Made by a program: the position numbers and the translations under genes. The notes below the pieces were generated by a model. The model was not told the DNA's origin and made no database searches. It worked only from the letters and a program-made list of their open reading frames with translations. Source: Hymenobacter sp. PAMC 26628 (lineage in GTDB: Bacteria; Bacteroidota; Bacteroidia; Cytophagales; Hymenobacteraceae). From it: a DNA stretch of 64,000 nucleotides. The DNA lies in contig NZ_CP014304.1 of the NCBI RefSeq assembly GCF_001562275.1, positions 1,178,001 to 1,242,000 on the forward strand, in the 5' to 3' direction. Shown here in pieces: positions 51,979 through 61,200 of this stretch. The number at the start of each line of letters is the position of its first letter. The first letter of the stretch is position 1.

Positions 51979-52812
51979 TTACTTCGACAAAAACACGGTT
52001 CGGCTGGTCGAATTGAGCACCGTGAACACGCCCACGCCGCCCTGCACGGTGCTGTAGATGGCCGATGGTTGGCCGAAGGGGTTGCCGTTGGCGCTGCGCG
52101 CGTCGTTCACCGATTGGCGGAAGCGGTAGAAGGCGGGGTCGAGGTGGTAGAGGGTGGCCGTGACGGTGTCGCCGGGGTTGAAGCGGTAGCTGGTGCCCAA
52201 CGTAAAGAGCTGGCCGTTGAGCAGGCGGTCCTGCACGGTCAGGTCGTTTTCGGGGCTGCTGTAAATGCGCAGGCCCTTGTGCAATTGCAGGCGGTAGTCG
52301 TCGTCGGGCGTGGCCGGGTCCTTGAAGTAGGTGAGGAAGTAGGCCTTGCGGGCGCTGCCAGTCCCGTCATTGAACTTGTAGTTTACCGAGTCGATGGGCA
52401 CCGTGGTGGGCATGGTGGCCGTGCCGGTGAGGTGGCGGCCTTTGGTGTCCTGCACGTCGAGGCCGAAGGTATCGCCGGGCTTGGCCACCAGTGGCGCGGT
52501 GCCGATGTGGGTGTACAATTTCTTGGTAATCGGGTCTTGGCCCGGCCGGTAGTACAGCGGCACCAGGGCCCCGCCGGGCAGCTTTAGGTTCACGGTTACA
52601 TCAGTGGGCACCATGGGCAGCACCGCCGACAGGTACGCCTGCGACTCGGTGACGGTGAGGCGCGGCACTACGCCCGGCTCCAAGTAACATTCGGCCACCA
52701 GCTGCGAGCTGTACTCGGGCAGCACCACGGCGAGGTCGTTCGAAAACTTGCCGCAGCCGGCCAGCGCCAGGGCCCCCACAGCGGCAAAATAGCGAAAGTG
52801 AATCGGCTTCAT
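51979..52812 (-). CDS. DUF4249 lipoprotein
   Basis: A 277-residue lipoprotein; VGALALAGCGKF gives Cys20. LVAECYLEPGVVPRLTVTESQAYLS and TDVTVNLKLPGGALVPLYY match the DUF4249 pattern, a beta-rich surface lipoprotein almost always encoded beside a TonB-dependent receptor. The receptor lies 179 bases upstream on the same strand, so the two probably form one uptake unit. The exact ligand is unknown. The gap between them holds a short AATCCG-type repeat. Confidence 0.88.
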   Translation of the reverse strand: MKPIHFRYFAAVGALALAGCGKFSNDLAVVLPEYSSQLVAECYLEPGVVPRLTVTESQAYLSAVLPMVPTDVTVNLKLPGGALVPLYYRPGQDPITKKLYTHIGTAPLVAKPGDTFGLDVQDTKGRHLTGTATMPTTVPIDSVNYKFNDGTGSARKAYFLTYFKDPATPDDDYRLQLHKGLRIYSSPENDLTVQDRLLNGQLFTLGTSYRFNPGDTVTATLYHLDPAFYRFRQSVNDARSANGNPFGQPSAIYSTVQGGVGVFTVLNSTSRTVFLSK

Positions 52813-52964
52813 AATAAATTAAGTAGTTGCTAGTGCGGCAGGCCGCCAGCCAAAGCCGGCCGCCCCTGAATCGTTGAATCGTGCTGGTTGCGCCAAGGGG
52901 CCCCGGCGATTACCGGGTAGCCAGCGAAAAGCCGGCTGGCCAGGGCCGTCCCCAAAATCTGCGC

Positions 52965-52990
52965 AATCCGATAAATCCGATAAATCCGTG
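52965..52990. repeat. short AATCCGATAAATCCG tandem repeat
   Basis: AATCCGATAAATCCGATAAA then TCCGTGGTC just before the stop codon of the receptor gene. Similar runs accompany GxxExxY-type insertions in Bacteroidota; here only a remnant. Confidence 0.5.
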
Positions 52991-52991
52991 G

Positions 52992-55391
52992 TCAAAACTT
53001 AAAGTTGTACGTCACCGACGGGATGAACGGGAACAGGGATACCTGCTGGGCCCGGAAGCCGGTGATGCGGTCACTGGTCTTATCGCGCACGGTCTCAAAG
53101 TAGTCGAAGTAGGCGTTGCGGCGGTTGGTGGCGTTGTACACGCTGAAGGTGAAGTCGCGCTCGCCGCCGCGCTGCGTGGGCCGCAGCTTGTACACCAGGC
53201 CTAGGTCGAGGCGCGAGTAGGGGATGAGGCGGAACGTGTTGCGGTCGGGGTAGATGGGGATGGGGCGCGGGTCGGTGCCGCCGGTGGTGTTGCCCGCGTT
53301 GGTGTTGATGTTGGCCCCGCTGATGTCCTGAAAGCCGAAGCGGCCCAGCGGCAGCGTGGTGAGGTTGCCGCTGGTGAAGATGTAGCTGGCCGTGAGGGTG
53401 ATGCGCGTGTTGAGCTGGTGCATTACCACCACCGTTAGGTTGTGGCGGCGGTCGTAATTGGGGTGGTAGTCCTGGCCGTTGTTCACGCCGGTGGTGCCGC
53501 GCTGGGGCCCAATGTTCAGCCACGCCCAGGCCAGGGTGTAGCCCACCCAGCCGGTGGTTTTGCCGGTTTTCTTCTCCAGGTACAGCTCGTTGCCGTAGCT
53601 CCAGCTCTTGCCAAACAGGAACTCGGTGTCGAGCTCGGGGTTCACAAACAGCTGGGCCCCGTCCTTGAAGTCAATCTGGTTTTTGCCCCACTTGTAGTAC
53701 AGCTCGTCGGTCAGCAAAAACTTGCCGCCGCCCAGCAAAAAGCTCACCCCACTGCTCACCTGCTGCGAGCGCTGCGGCTGCACCGATAGCCGCGACGGGT
53801 ACCAGATATCCGTCGGCAGGGTGGCCCCCGAGTTGGTCACGAGGTGCACGTACTGGTACATCAGCGCGTAGCTGGCCTTCAGCGAAATGTTGTCGCTGAG
53901 GGAATAGCGCGTGGAGAGGCGCGGCTCCAGGCCGGCGTAGTTGTTGGTGCCGCTGTGCCAGGCCGAGAGGCGCAGGCCGGCGTCGATCTGCAGCTTGTCG
54001 GTGGCCCGGAAGTTGTCGCCCACGTACAGGGCCCCCTCGTTGGCGGTGTAGGCCACGTCGGCCCCGAAGTTCACCGAGCCGTCGCCCGAGCCGGCCTGCA
54101 AGCGGCCCACCCCGAAGCGGTGCGCCGTGGCCGCCGCCCCAAACTTGAGGGCGTGGCGGTCGTTGGGCGTGTACTCGAAGTCGGTGCGCAGGTTGTAGTC
54201 GCGGATGGACGAGCCCAGGTTGAACGAGAACTGGTCGAGCTTGTTGGTCAGGTTGTACTGGTAGTCGGTCACGGTGGCCGTGGTGTTCACCAGCAGCCGC
54301 GGGTTGAACACGTGGTTCCAGCGCAGCGTGGCCAGCGTGTTGCCCCAGTTGAAGTTGAAATTGAAGCCGCTGGTGGCCCCCGAGTAGCCAAATATGTCGC
54401 GCCCCAGGTAGGCGCTCAGGTACAGGTTGTCCTGGGGCCCCAGGGTGTAGTTGGCCTTAAAGTTGAGGTCGTAGAAGTAGTAGTCGGGGATGGGCGTGAA
54501 GTCCACCTTGTTCACGTTGGCCCGGTTGTAGGCGCGGGTGAAGATGTCGAAATACGTGCGTCGCCCCGACACAATGAACGAGCCCTTGCCCTTGTTGATG
54601 GGCCCCTCGAAGGTGAGGCGCGACGAAATCAGCCCCAGGCCGCCCGTCACGTGGTAGTTCTGGCGGTCGCCTTCGCGCAGCTTCACGTCTACCACCGACG
54701 ACAAGCGGCCCCCGAACTGCGCTGGGAAACCGGCCTTGTACAAGTCCACGCTCTGCACGGCATCGGAATTAAACACCGAAAACAGGCCGAATAAGTGGCT
54801 GGGGTTATACACCGTGGCGTTGTCGACCAAAAACAGGTTCTGATCGGCCGAACCGCCGCGCACAAACAGGCCGCTGGTGCCCTCGCCGCCGGGCTGCACG
54901 CCGGGCTTGAGCTGTAAGGTTTTCAAAATATCGACCTCGCCGAACAGCGCCGGCAGCAGCTTGGCCTCGCGGATGCTGAGGTGCTCGACGCCCATTTGCG
55001 GGGTTTTGAGCTTCTGCTCCAGCGTTTGAGTGCCCTGCACCACCACCTCGTCCAGCGCGTTTTCGCTCGGCGTGAGCGGGTACACAAAGCGCTGGTTGCG
55101 GGTCAGGTTCACGTCGCTCGTCAGCGATTCGTAGCCCACAAACGCCACCACCACCTGGTAGCGCCCGGCCGGCAGCGTCAGGCGGAAGTGGCCCAGCGAA
55201 TCGGCGGCCGTGCCCGTGTTCAGGGTGGGCACGGCCACGCTGGCCCCGGGCAACGCCTCACCGCTGGCGGCGCGCACCGTGCCGCTCAGCGTGAAGCTAG
55301 CCTGCGCATTAGCCGCTGTGCTAAGTAACAGTAAAACAATAACTAACAGCAGCGCTTGCCAGCGCCGCGTGTCTGGAGTAATTAATTGCAT
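52992..55391 (-). CDS. TonB-dependent receptor with carboxypeptidase-like regulatory domain
   Basis: A 799-residue outer-membrane receptor. Signal peptide to AANAQA, then the carboxypeptidase D-like domain (FTLSGTVRAASGEALPGASVAVPTLNTGTAADSLGHFRLTLPAG), the plug with SAGLFVRGGSADQNLFLVDNATVYNPSH-type sequence (GTSGLFVRGGSADQNLFLVD), and a 22-strand barrel ending in the aromatic YNFKF. It moves a ligand through the outer membrane using TonB-ExbBD. The paired DUF4249 lipoprotein replaces SusD. Start at 55391 is 20 bases after a promoter box. Confidence 0.93.
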   Translation of the reverse strand: MQLITPDTRRWQALLLVIVLLLLSTAANAQASFTLSGTVRAASGEALPGASVAVPTLNTGTAADSLGHFRLTLPAGRYQVVVAFVGYESLTSDVNLTRNQRFVYPLTPSENALDEVVVQGTQTLEQKLKTPQMGVEHLSIREAKLLPALFGEVDILKTLQLKPGVQPGGEGTSGLFVRGGSADQNLFLVDNATVYNPSHLFGLFSVFNSDAVQSVDLYKAGFPAQFGGRLSSVVDVKLREGDRQNYHVTGGLGLISSRLTFEGPINKGKGSFIVSGRRTYFDIFTRAYNRANVNKVDFTPIPDYYFYDLNFKANYTLGPQDNLYLSAYLGRDIFGYSGATSGFNFNFNWGNTLATLRWNHVFNPRLLVNTTATVTDYQYNLTNKLDQFSFNLGSSIRDYNLRTDFEYTPNDRHALKFGAAATAHRFGVGRLQAGSGDGSVNFGADVAYTANEGALYVGDNFRATDKLQIDAGLRLSAWHSGTNNYAGLEPRLSTRYSLSDNISLKASYALMYQYVHLVTNSGATLPTDIWYPSRLSVQPQRSQQVSSGVSFLLGGGKFLLTDELYYKWGKNQIDFKDGAQLFVNPELDTEFLFGKSWSYGNELYLEKKTGKTTGWVGYTLAWAWLNIGPQRGTTGVNNGQDYHPNYDRRHNLTVVVMHQLNTRITLTASYIFTSGNLTTLPLGRFGFQDISGANINTNAGNTTGGTDPRPIPIYPDRNTFRLIPYSRLDLGLVYKLRPTQRGGERDFTFSVYNATNRRNAYFDYFETVRDKTSDRITGFRAQQVSLFPFIPSVTYNFKF

Positions 55392-55411
55392 AGACCACGG
55401 GTAAGATGCAG

Positions 55412-55419
55412 CAAAGGTA
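55412..55419 (-). promoter_or_regulatory. -7 box for the TonB receptor
   Basis: Minus-strand TACCTTTG, 20 bases upstream of the ATG at 55391. Confidence 0.55.
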
Positions 55420-55518
55420 CGCCGGCCCAACACCCGCCGGCCCCATCTAGTGCGCCGGGGCCCCGTGTTTTGCGGCGACCATTCGGCCGGAGCACACTCG
55501 CCCGCACCAGCCGCCCGG

Positions 55519-55830
55519 CTATTGCGCCACGAAGGGCCCCACGGCGCGGGCCAGCTCGGTGGCGGGCACGGCCCCGGCCTGCCGCCACACCGGCTGCCCC
55601 TGGCGGAACAAAATCAGCGTCGGGATGCTCTGCACGCGGTACTGCTGGGCCACGGCGGGGTTCTTGTCCACGTCGATTTTGATGACGCGCAGCTTGCCCT
55701 GGTGCTGGGCGGCAAACTGCTGGAGGATGGGAGCCATCGTTTTGCACGGGCCGCACCAGTCGGCAAAAAAGTCAACCAGCACGGGCATTCCGGGGCTGTC
55801 GATTAGTTCGGCGAAGGACTTGCGGGGCAT
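55519..55830 (-). CDS. trxA: thioredoxin
   Basis: A 103-residue protein with the active site WCGPC (residues 25-29 in VDFFADWCGPCKTMAPILQQF), the buried Asp, and the cis-proline motif QSIPTLILFRQGQPV. Size and motifs are those of a classic cytoplasmic thioredoxin; it reduces protein disulfides with thioredoxin reductase. No signal peptide. Its neighbour on the same strand is the TonB receptor, 127 bases away with its own promoter. Confidence 0.95.
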   Translation of the reverse strand: MPRKSFAELIDSPGMPVLVDFFADWCGPCKTMAPILQQFAAQHQGKLRVIKIDVDKNPAVAQQYRVQSIPTLILFRQGQPVWRQAGAVPATELARAVGPFVAQ

Positions 55831-55887
55831 GGCGGAAAAGATTAGCAGTGAGTAGGGCCCCAGCCGCGGGGCACTGGGCTTTCAACG

Positions 55888-55915
55888 AAAAAGCCCGGCG
55901 GCCGGCCGGGCTTTT
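55888..55915. terminator. short bidirectional hairpin terminator
   Basis: AAAAGCCCGGC pairs with GCCGGGCTTTT over a 5-base loop. It lies upstream of trxA (-) and before the repeat copy E; on the plus strand it ends in T. Confidence 0.6.
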
Positions 55916-55982
55916 GGGAGCTATAACTAAAAGAACGGCGCGGCAAGCTGAGCGCTTAGAAGCTATTCAAGTTAATAAAAAT

Positions 55983-56086
55983 GGTCATACTTACCTGGCG
56001 TCCACGCGGTAAAGCACCTCTTCTACTTCATTTGGGCAGTTCAACAAAACGGGGGAGGTGCTTCGACAAGCTCAGCATGAGCGCCA
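55983..56086. repeat. degenerate GAAGCATC-family hairpin, copy E
   Basis: Right part GAGGTGCTTCGACAAGCTCA then GCATGA is canonical (reverse complement TCATGCTGAGCTTGTCGAAG). The left part has diverged; only GCACCTC still pairs well. Confidence 0.6.
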
Positions 56087-56117
56087 ACTAAGGGCCTTTA
56101 ATTGACCAGAACAGTTG

Positions 56118-56573
56118 CTAAGGCCGCTCTTGTTGCACCACGGTTACATCATTGCCCACCTCGGGCAGGGAAAAGTGGCCGCTCACGGCCCGCTTGCCCT
56201 TCACCAGGCACTCCCAGGTGTAGCGGCCGGGCGTGGCGGGGGCTGATTCGCCGGTGGTGGCCTTGAAATAATCAGTCGAAGAGGCATCACTCGGGAACAG
56301 CACATCGACCCCATTCTGGCCCTTTTCAATGGTCCGCACCAGCTGGTAGTCTTTGCCGGTGCGCTCGCTGTGCACCACAAATGTGGCCGTGTAGGGCCCC
56401 AGCTGGCCAAACTTGTCGAGCACGCCGAGCGTGACGTGGGCGGTGGTGCTCACCATCCAGGTTTGGGCACGGGCCGGCGCCGGAGCGGCCATCCATAGCA
56501 GCACCAGGGCCCCCAGCACCCGGCCCCAACGCACGGCAGAAAAGCTTGATTGCGAGTAATGTATGGATTTCAT
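56118..56573 (-). CDS. small secreted protein, unknown function
   Basis: A 151-residue protein with signal peptide (VLGALVLLWMAAPAPARAQ). The mature part, about 115 residues, looks like an Ig-like beta fold: TAHVTLGVLDKFGQLGPYTATFVVHSERTGKDYQLVRTIEKGQNGVDVLFPSDASS and PGRYTWECLVKGKRAVSGHFSL. No family recognised. Stands alone between repeat copy E and the divergent HNH gene. Confidence 0.75.
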   Translation of the reverse strand: MKSIHYSQSSFSAVRWGRVLGALVLLWMAAPAPARAQTWMVSTTAHVTLGVLDKFGQLGPYTATFVVHSERTGKDYQLVRTIEKGQNGVDVLFPSDASSTDYFKATTGESAPATPGRYTWECLVKGKRAVSGHFSLPEVGNDVTVVQQERP

Positions 56574-56750
56574 AGAGGTTAAATAAGAAAAAATTGTAAG
56601 AAGTAATGAAAGCAGATTTTGCTAAAAATTGGATTCTGGCAGTTCTGGGCCAAGGTAAGAATTTTACCGAAAATTCTTAGAAGCGCGGCAACTCGACTGC
56701 GGCTGGCGGGGTTTATTTTTCGCTGGCTGCCCTTGCGCCGGCCCGTGCCC

Positions 56751-57077
56751 ATGCCCCGCCGCCGCGCTTCGTTGCCCGCTTCCTGGCCCCCGGCCCCGGG
56801 GCCCTCCGCTTTGTGCTGTGGCCTGTGCGAGCGGGAGGTGCAGGCCACCTCGCGCCACCACCTGGTGCCCCGCGAGGAAGGCGGCCGCTACGGCCCCACC
56901 GTCGATTTGTGCCAGCCTTGCCACAGCAGCGTGCACCGCTTTCTTAGTAACCGGGCCCTGGCCCGCGAATACGCCACGGTGGAGGCCCTACGTGCCGCCG
57001 AGGAGCTCCAAACCTACCTGCGCTGGGTAAAAAAGCAACGCGTCGAGCGCATCACCAACCGCCGGGGGCGGGCGTAG
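56751..57077 (+). CDS. HNH endonuclease-like protein
   Basis: A 108-residue protein. The HNH core is CCGLCEREVQATSRHHLVPREEGGRYGPTVDLCQPCHSSVHRFL: two CxxC pairs for structural zinc, the catalytic HH, and the final H. A short basic C-terminus follows. Small proteins of this kind are frequent in Bacteroidota and of unknown target; some belong to restriction or DNA repair systems. ATG at 56751 is preferred over 56619, whose extension is AT-rich non-HNH sequence. It is 17 bases upstream of the next gene, so probably co-transcribed. Confidence 0.88.
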   Translation: MPRRRASLPASWPPAPGPSALCCGLCEREVQATSRHHLVPREEGGRYGPTVDLCQPCHSSVHRFLSNRALAREYATVEALRAAEELQTYLRWVKKQRVERITNRRGRA

Positions 57078-57094
57078 CCGCTTTCTTTGGGCCC

Positions 57095-58156
57095 ATGAAC
57101 CGGTATTTCGTGCCCTTCGCCGCCGTGCGGCAGCAACCCACCATTGTGGTCGACAGCGTGGGCCTGGGCGCGGCCCTCACCCTGGCGCACTGGCGCGGCG
57201 CGGCCACCCCGGAGGCCCTGCGCGACGATACCAGTGCCGGCTCGGCCCTGCGCGCCCTGCACCACCCCGAAACGCCCGGCCTGGCGGCCCAAGCCGTGAC
57301 GGCCAACCACTTCGACGTCGACGGCTTCGTGGGCGTGTGGGCCCTGCTGCACCCCGCGCTGGCCTTGCGCCACGAAGCTCTGCTGCGCTTGGTGGCCACG
57401 CTGGGCGATTTCCGGGAGCTGGACTGGGCCCACCCGCTGGCCGATTCGGCGTTGCAGCTGGTGTGTTGGCTGAACGCCGAGGAAAAAGCGCGCTTCTACG
57501 AGCCCTTCGGGGCCCCCGCCCGGAAGCGGCGCGAAGACGAGGCTTCGGCCGAGAAGTTCGCCTGGTTTTTGCCGCGCTTCGCCGAAATCCTGGAAAGTCC
57601 CGACGCCGGCCGCGCCGCCTGGGGCCCCGAGTACGCCCGCGTTAAAGCAGCAATGGCCACGGACCAGGGCCATGACAATCAGCGTGTTGGATATGCCGAC
57701 GTGGGCCTGGCCGTCGTCCGCACGCCCGGGCCGCTGCCGTACTACGCGCTGTTCGGGCCCACGGCGGGGTTCGATTGGGTGCTGAGCCTTTACGACGGCC
57801 AGCGCTACGAGCTGGAGTGCAAGTACACCACTTGGATTGACCTCGAAAGCCGTCCCACGCTGCCGCGCCTAGCGCTGGGGCCCCTAGCGGCCCGCCTCAA
57901 CGCGCTGGAAACCAGCGGTCGCACCTGGGCCGCCGACGGGCCTACCGATACCGGCCCCCTGCTGCGTCTGGCGGGCCCCCGCAAGCTCAGCAAAGCCCAG
58001 CGCTACGCCGATCCCGACGGCCGCCCGATCTACGCCTCGTCGCTCGCCCCAGCGGCGCTGGAGCGGGAAGTGCTGGCGTTTCTGCGCGCCGGCTACACTG
58101 GTGTTCAGCCCAAGAAATACTGGACCTGGGCTGAGGTGAAGGCCGTTGGGGCGTAG
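57095..58156 (+). CDS. unknown protein resembling DUF6687
   Basis: A 353-residue cytoplasmic protein. NHFDVDGFVGVWALLHPALAL and PYYALFGPTAGFDWVLSLYDGQRYELECKYTTWIDLESRPTLPRL are distinctive stretches that I associate with DUF6687 from memory; the DVDG near residue 75 could be part of a metal-binding or DHH-like site. No catalytic assignment possible. It follows the HNH gene by 17 bases. Its UAG stop is the first part of a repeat arm (58153). Confidence 0.8.
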   Translation: MNRYFVPFAAVRQQPTIVVDSVGLGAALTLAHWRGAATPEALRDDTSAGSALRALHHPETPGLAAQAVTANHFDVDGFVGVWALLHPALALRHEALLRLVATLGDFRELDWAHPLADSALQLVCWLNAEEKARFYEPFGAPARKRREDEASAEKFAWFLPRFAEILESPDAGRAAWGPEYARVKAAMATDQGHDNQRVGYADVGLAVVRTPGPLPYYALFGPTAGFDWVLSLYDGQRYELECKYTTWIDLESRPTLPRLALGPLAARLNALETSGRTWAADGPTDTGPLLRLAGPRKLSKAQRYADPDGRPIYASSLAPAALEREVLAFLRAGYTGVQPKKYWTWAEVKAVGA

Positions 58157-58229
58157 CATGTGCGCCGCAAGTCCGCGCGGGAAACGGCCAGCTAGGGCCC
58201 CACGCGCGGATTCGTAACGTCCGCGCTAC
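58153..58229. repeat. GTAGC-ended imperfect inverted repeat between convergent genes
   Basis: Arms 58153-58179 and 58203-58229 match at 18 of 27 positions. The right arm, read in reverse, GTAGCGCGGACGTTACGAAT, is homologous to the repeat at 17698. The GTAGC ends supply the UAG stop codons of both flanking genes. Confidence 0.7.
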
Positions 58230-61200
58230 ACCTCGCACGAGGTTTCGGTGCCCATCACGTCCACCACGCGCACGGTGCTGGTGCCGCCGGCCCCGGGCTG
58301 AACGCGGATTTGGGTGCCGATGCGGTCCTTCAAATCGGCCACGTGCGAGATGATGCCAATCATTTTGCCCGAGTGCTGGAGGCGCTCCAATGCGTCGAGG
58401 GCCGTGTTCAGTGCGTCAGGGTCGAGCGTGCCAAAGCCTTCGTCGATGAATAGTGACTCGATGCGCGCCTTGTGGCCGGCCAACTCGCTCAGGCCCAGGG
58501 CCAGGGCTAGGCTCACCAGGAAGCTCTCGCCGCCCGAGAGCGAGGCCATCGGGCGCACCGTATCGGCCTGGTCGTGGTCGATGATTTGCAGCTCCAGGTT
58601 GCGGTTCGGCGTTTTGAGGATGGTGTAGCGGCCCGTGAGCTGGCGCAGGCGCAGGTTGGCCAGCCGCGCCAAGTGGCTCAGCGTGAGGCCCTGGGCAAAC
58701 TGGCTGAACTTGTCGCCCTTGGCCGAGCCAATCTGCTCGCTCAAATCCTGCCAGCGCTGCTCCTCCCGCTGGCGCTGCTGCAAGGCGCGCAGGCCGTCGG
58801 CCAGCAGCAAGCGCGCCGCGTCGTCTTGGGCCAGCTGGTTGCTAATGGCCCCCAGCTGCTGCTGCAAAATATCGTCGGCTTTATTCAGCTCCGCCAGCTG
58901 CGCCGATAGGGCCCCGGCCGAGAGCGGCGTCAACGCATCGGCCTGGTGCTGGGCCAGTTCCGTCCCCAGCCGGGCTTGCAGCGTGCGCGTGGCCGCCTGG
59001 GCCGTGAGGTGGTCTTGCCGGCGTTGGGCCAGGCGCTCGGCCTCGGCGGCGGGTAGCAACAGGGCCCCCGCTTCGGCCGCATTCGCAAAGCCGGCGGCGG
59101 CTAGAGCAGCGGCTAACTCAGCCTGCCGGACTTCCAAGGCTGTGCGGTGCTCGGCCAGCCGGACTTGCAGCGCGGCGTGCGCGCTTTGTTCGATAGCCAG
59201 CGCCTGCTGCTGGCTGGTTAATTGGTTTTGCGCCTGTTGCAGCGCATCGGCCAGCTGCTGGGTGATGCGGCGCAGCTGCCCAGCGGCGGCGGTTGAGTCG
59301 GGGCCAGCGTAGTGGGCCTGGCGGGCGGCCTGGCGCTGCTCAATGGCGAGCTGGTCAGCGGCCAGCGCGTCGGCCTCTGCGGCCAGTTCGCCGGCCCGGC
59401 CGCCCAGCTTTTCCGCGTGGACTTTGTGCTGAAACCTGCGCTCCTTCAGGCCCTCGCTCACGTTTTTCAGGCTGCCAGCCTGCGTTTCGTAAAAGCCCGC
59501 CCGCTCGGCCAGCGTGGCCAGCAGGCCGTCGTAGGGCGGCCGGGCGGGCAACGTTAGCTGGTGCGGCCGCAGCAGGTCGCGGATGGCGTTTTGGAAAATA
59601 TCGGCCTGCTCGTACCAGTCAACCAACTCGTTTTCAAGCTTTGCTAATTCGGCCTCGGTGGTAGTTTGCCGGTCCAGCAGCCGCGGAATCTCCCGCTGGG
59701 CGGCGGTGGCGGCCTCGCCGGCTTTCAGGTATTTCTCGCGCAGCGCGGCCAGCTTGTCGTCCAGCACGGCGAGCTGACGGCGGTCGGCCACGGCGGCGGC
59801 TTGCGCCGTGGCGGCGGCATCGAGCAGGGCGCGCACGGCGGCCGGGTCGGCGGGTTGGGCAGGGGGCGGAGTTAGGGCCCCCGCCAAGGCAGCGGCCTGC
59901 TGGCGGGCCGTGGCGGCGGCAGCGGCGGCTTCTTCGTGCAACTGCTGGCGTTGCTGCTGGGCGGCCTGGCGGCGGGTGAGGTCGTGGGCGGCGCGGCGCA
60001 ACTCATCGTCCAGCGCGGCCAAGGCCTGCTGCTGCTGCGCCACGCATAGCTCTTGCTCGTCGGCTTCGGCCGCAAAGTCGGGTGCAAATACGTGCTCCAA
60101 GGCCCCGCACAGGGCGCAGGGCTGGCCGGGCTGCAAGTGCAGGCGGTGGGCGTTGAGGTCGGCCAGGGCCTGCTGAGCGCGCAGCTCGCGCCGGTAACTG
60201 TCGAGCAGGCGCAGGCCGTCGGCGCGGCGGGCTTCGAGGTGGCCCAGCGCTGCTTCGGCCGCGGCCAGAACCGGGACTTCCTGGGCGGCTTGGGCGGCCA
60301 GGGCCCCAGCGCGGGCGTGGTGCTCGTGGGCGGCCTCTGCTTTGGGCAACAGCACCTGCAAGCCTTGCCAGTGCGCGGTGAGGTCGTCGGCGCGCTGGGC
60401 CAGGGCGGGGGCGGTGGTGTCCGCCAACAGCGCGTCGCGCTCGGTACGGCACGGCTGGCCTTCCTCCTTGATGGCCTGCTGGCGGTCAAGGGCATCGGTT
60501 TCGAGGCCGCGCTGGCGGAAGAGGTCGGCGCCGGTGGTGCGCTGGGCAATGCGCAGCTCGTCGCGCCGGGCCTCGCGTACGGCCGTTTCCTTCTGCGCGC
60601 CCTGCAAATCGATGATTTCGCGGTCGAGGGCGATGAGCTGGCTCTTCAAATCAGCCTCGGGGCTGTGGTCGATGAGCCAGCGGTCGAGGGCGGCGGTTTC
60701 GGTGGCCACGGCTTCGATTTCCCGCGCCTGCCGGGCCAGGTCGGTGCGCGCCTGCTCGTGGGCGCGCTGCGCCTGGGCGTGGGCGGCGGTTTTCTTGGCT
60801 AGCTCCTGCTGCGCCACGGCAATGGCGGCGTCTTGCTTGCCGGCTTCCTCGAGCTGGGGGCGGCGGTGGTTTTCTTCGGCCAGCGCGGCGGCGTGGGCTT
60901 CGGCAGCGGCGGCCAGGCGCTCGGCCGCGGTGGCCGCGGCCTGGGCGAGGCGGGGCAGGGCTTCCTCCTGCTTTTGGTGCTGCGCAGCGTCGCTGCTCAA
61001 GGCCTTCTCAGCCTCGGCGGCCAGGGCCAGGGGCGCCGCCAAATCCTTGGCGCGCAGGTGACCGGCCAGGCGCGCAAACTCGGGTTGCAGGGCCGCGTCG
61101 GCCTGGTGCAGGGCCCCGGCCTGGCGGTCAGCGTCGGCGGTTTGGCGGTCGAGCTGGTCGAGAATCGTGCGCCAGGTCTGGAACACGTGCAGCTCCTGTT

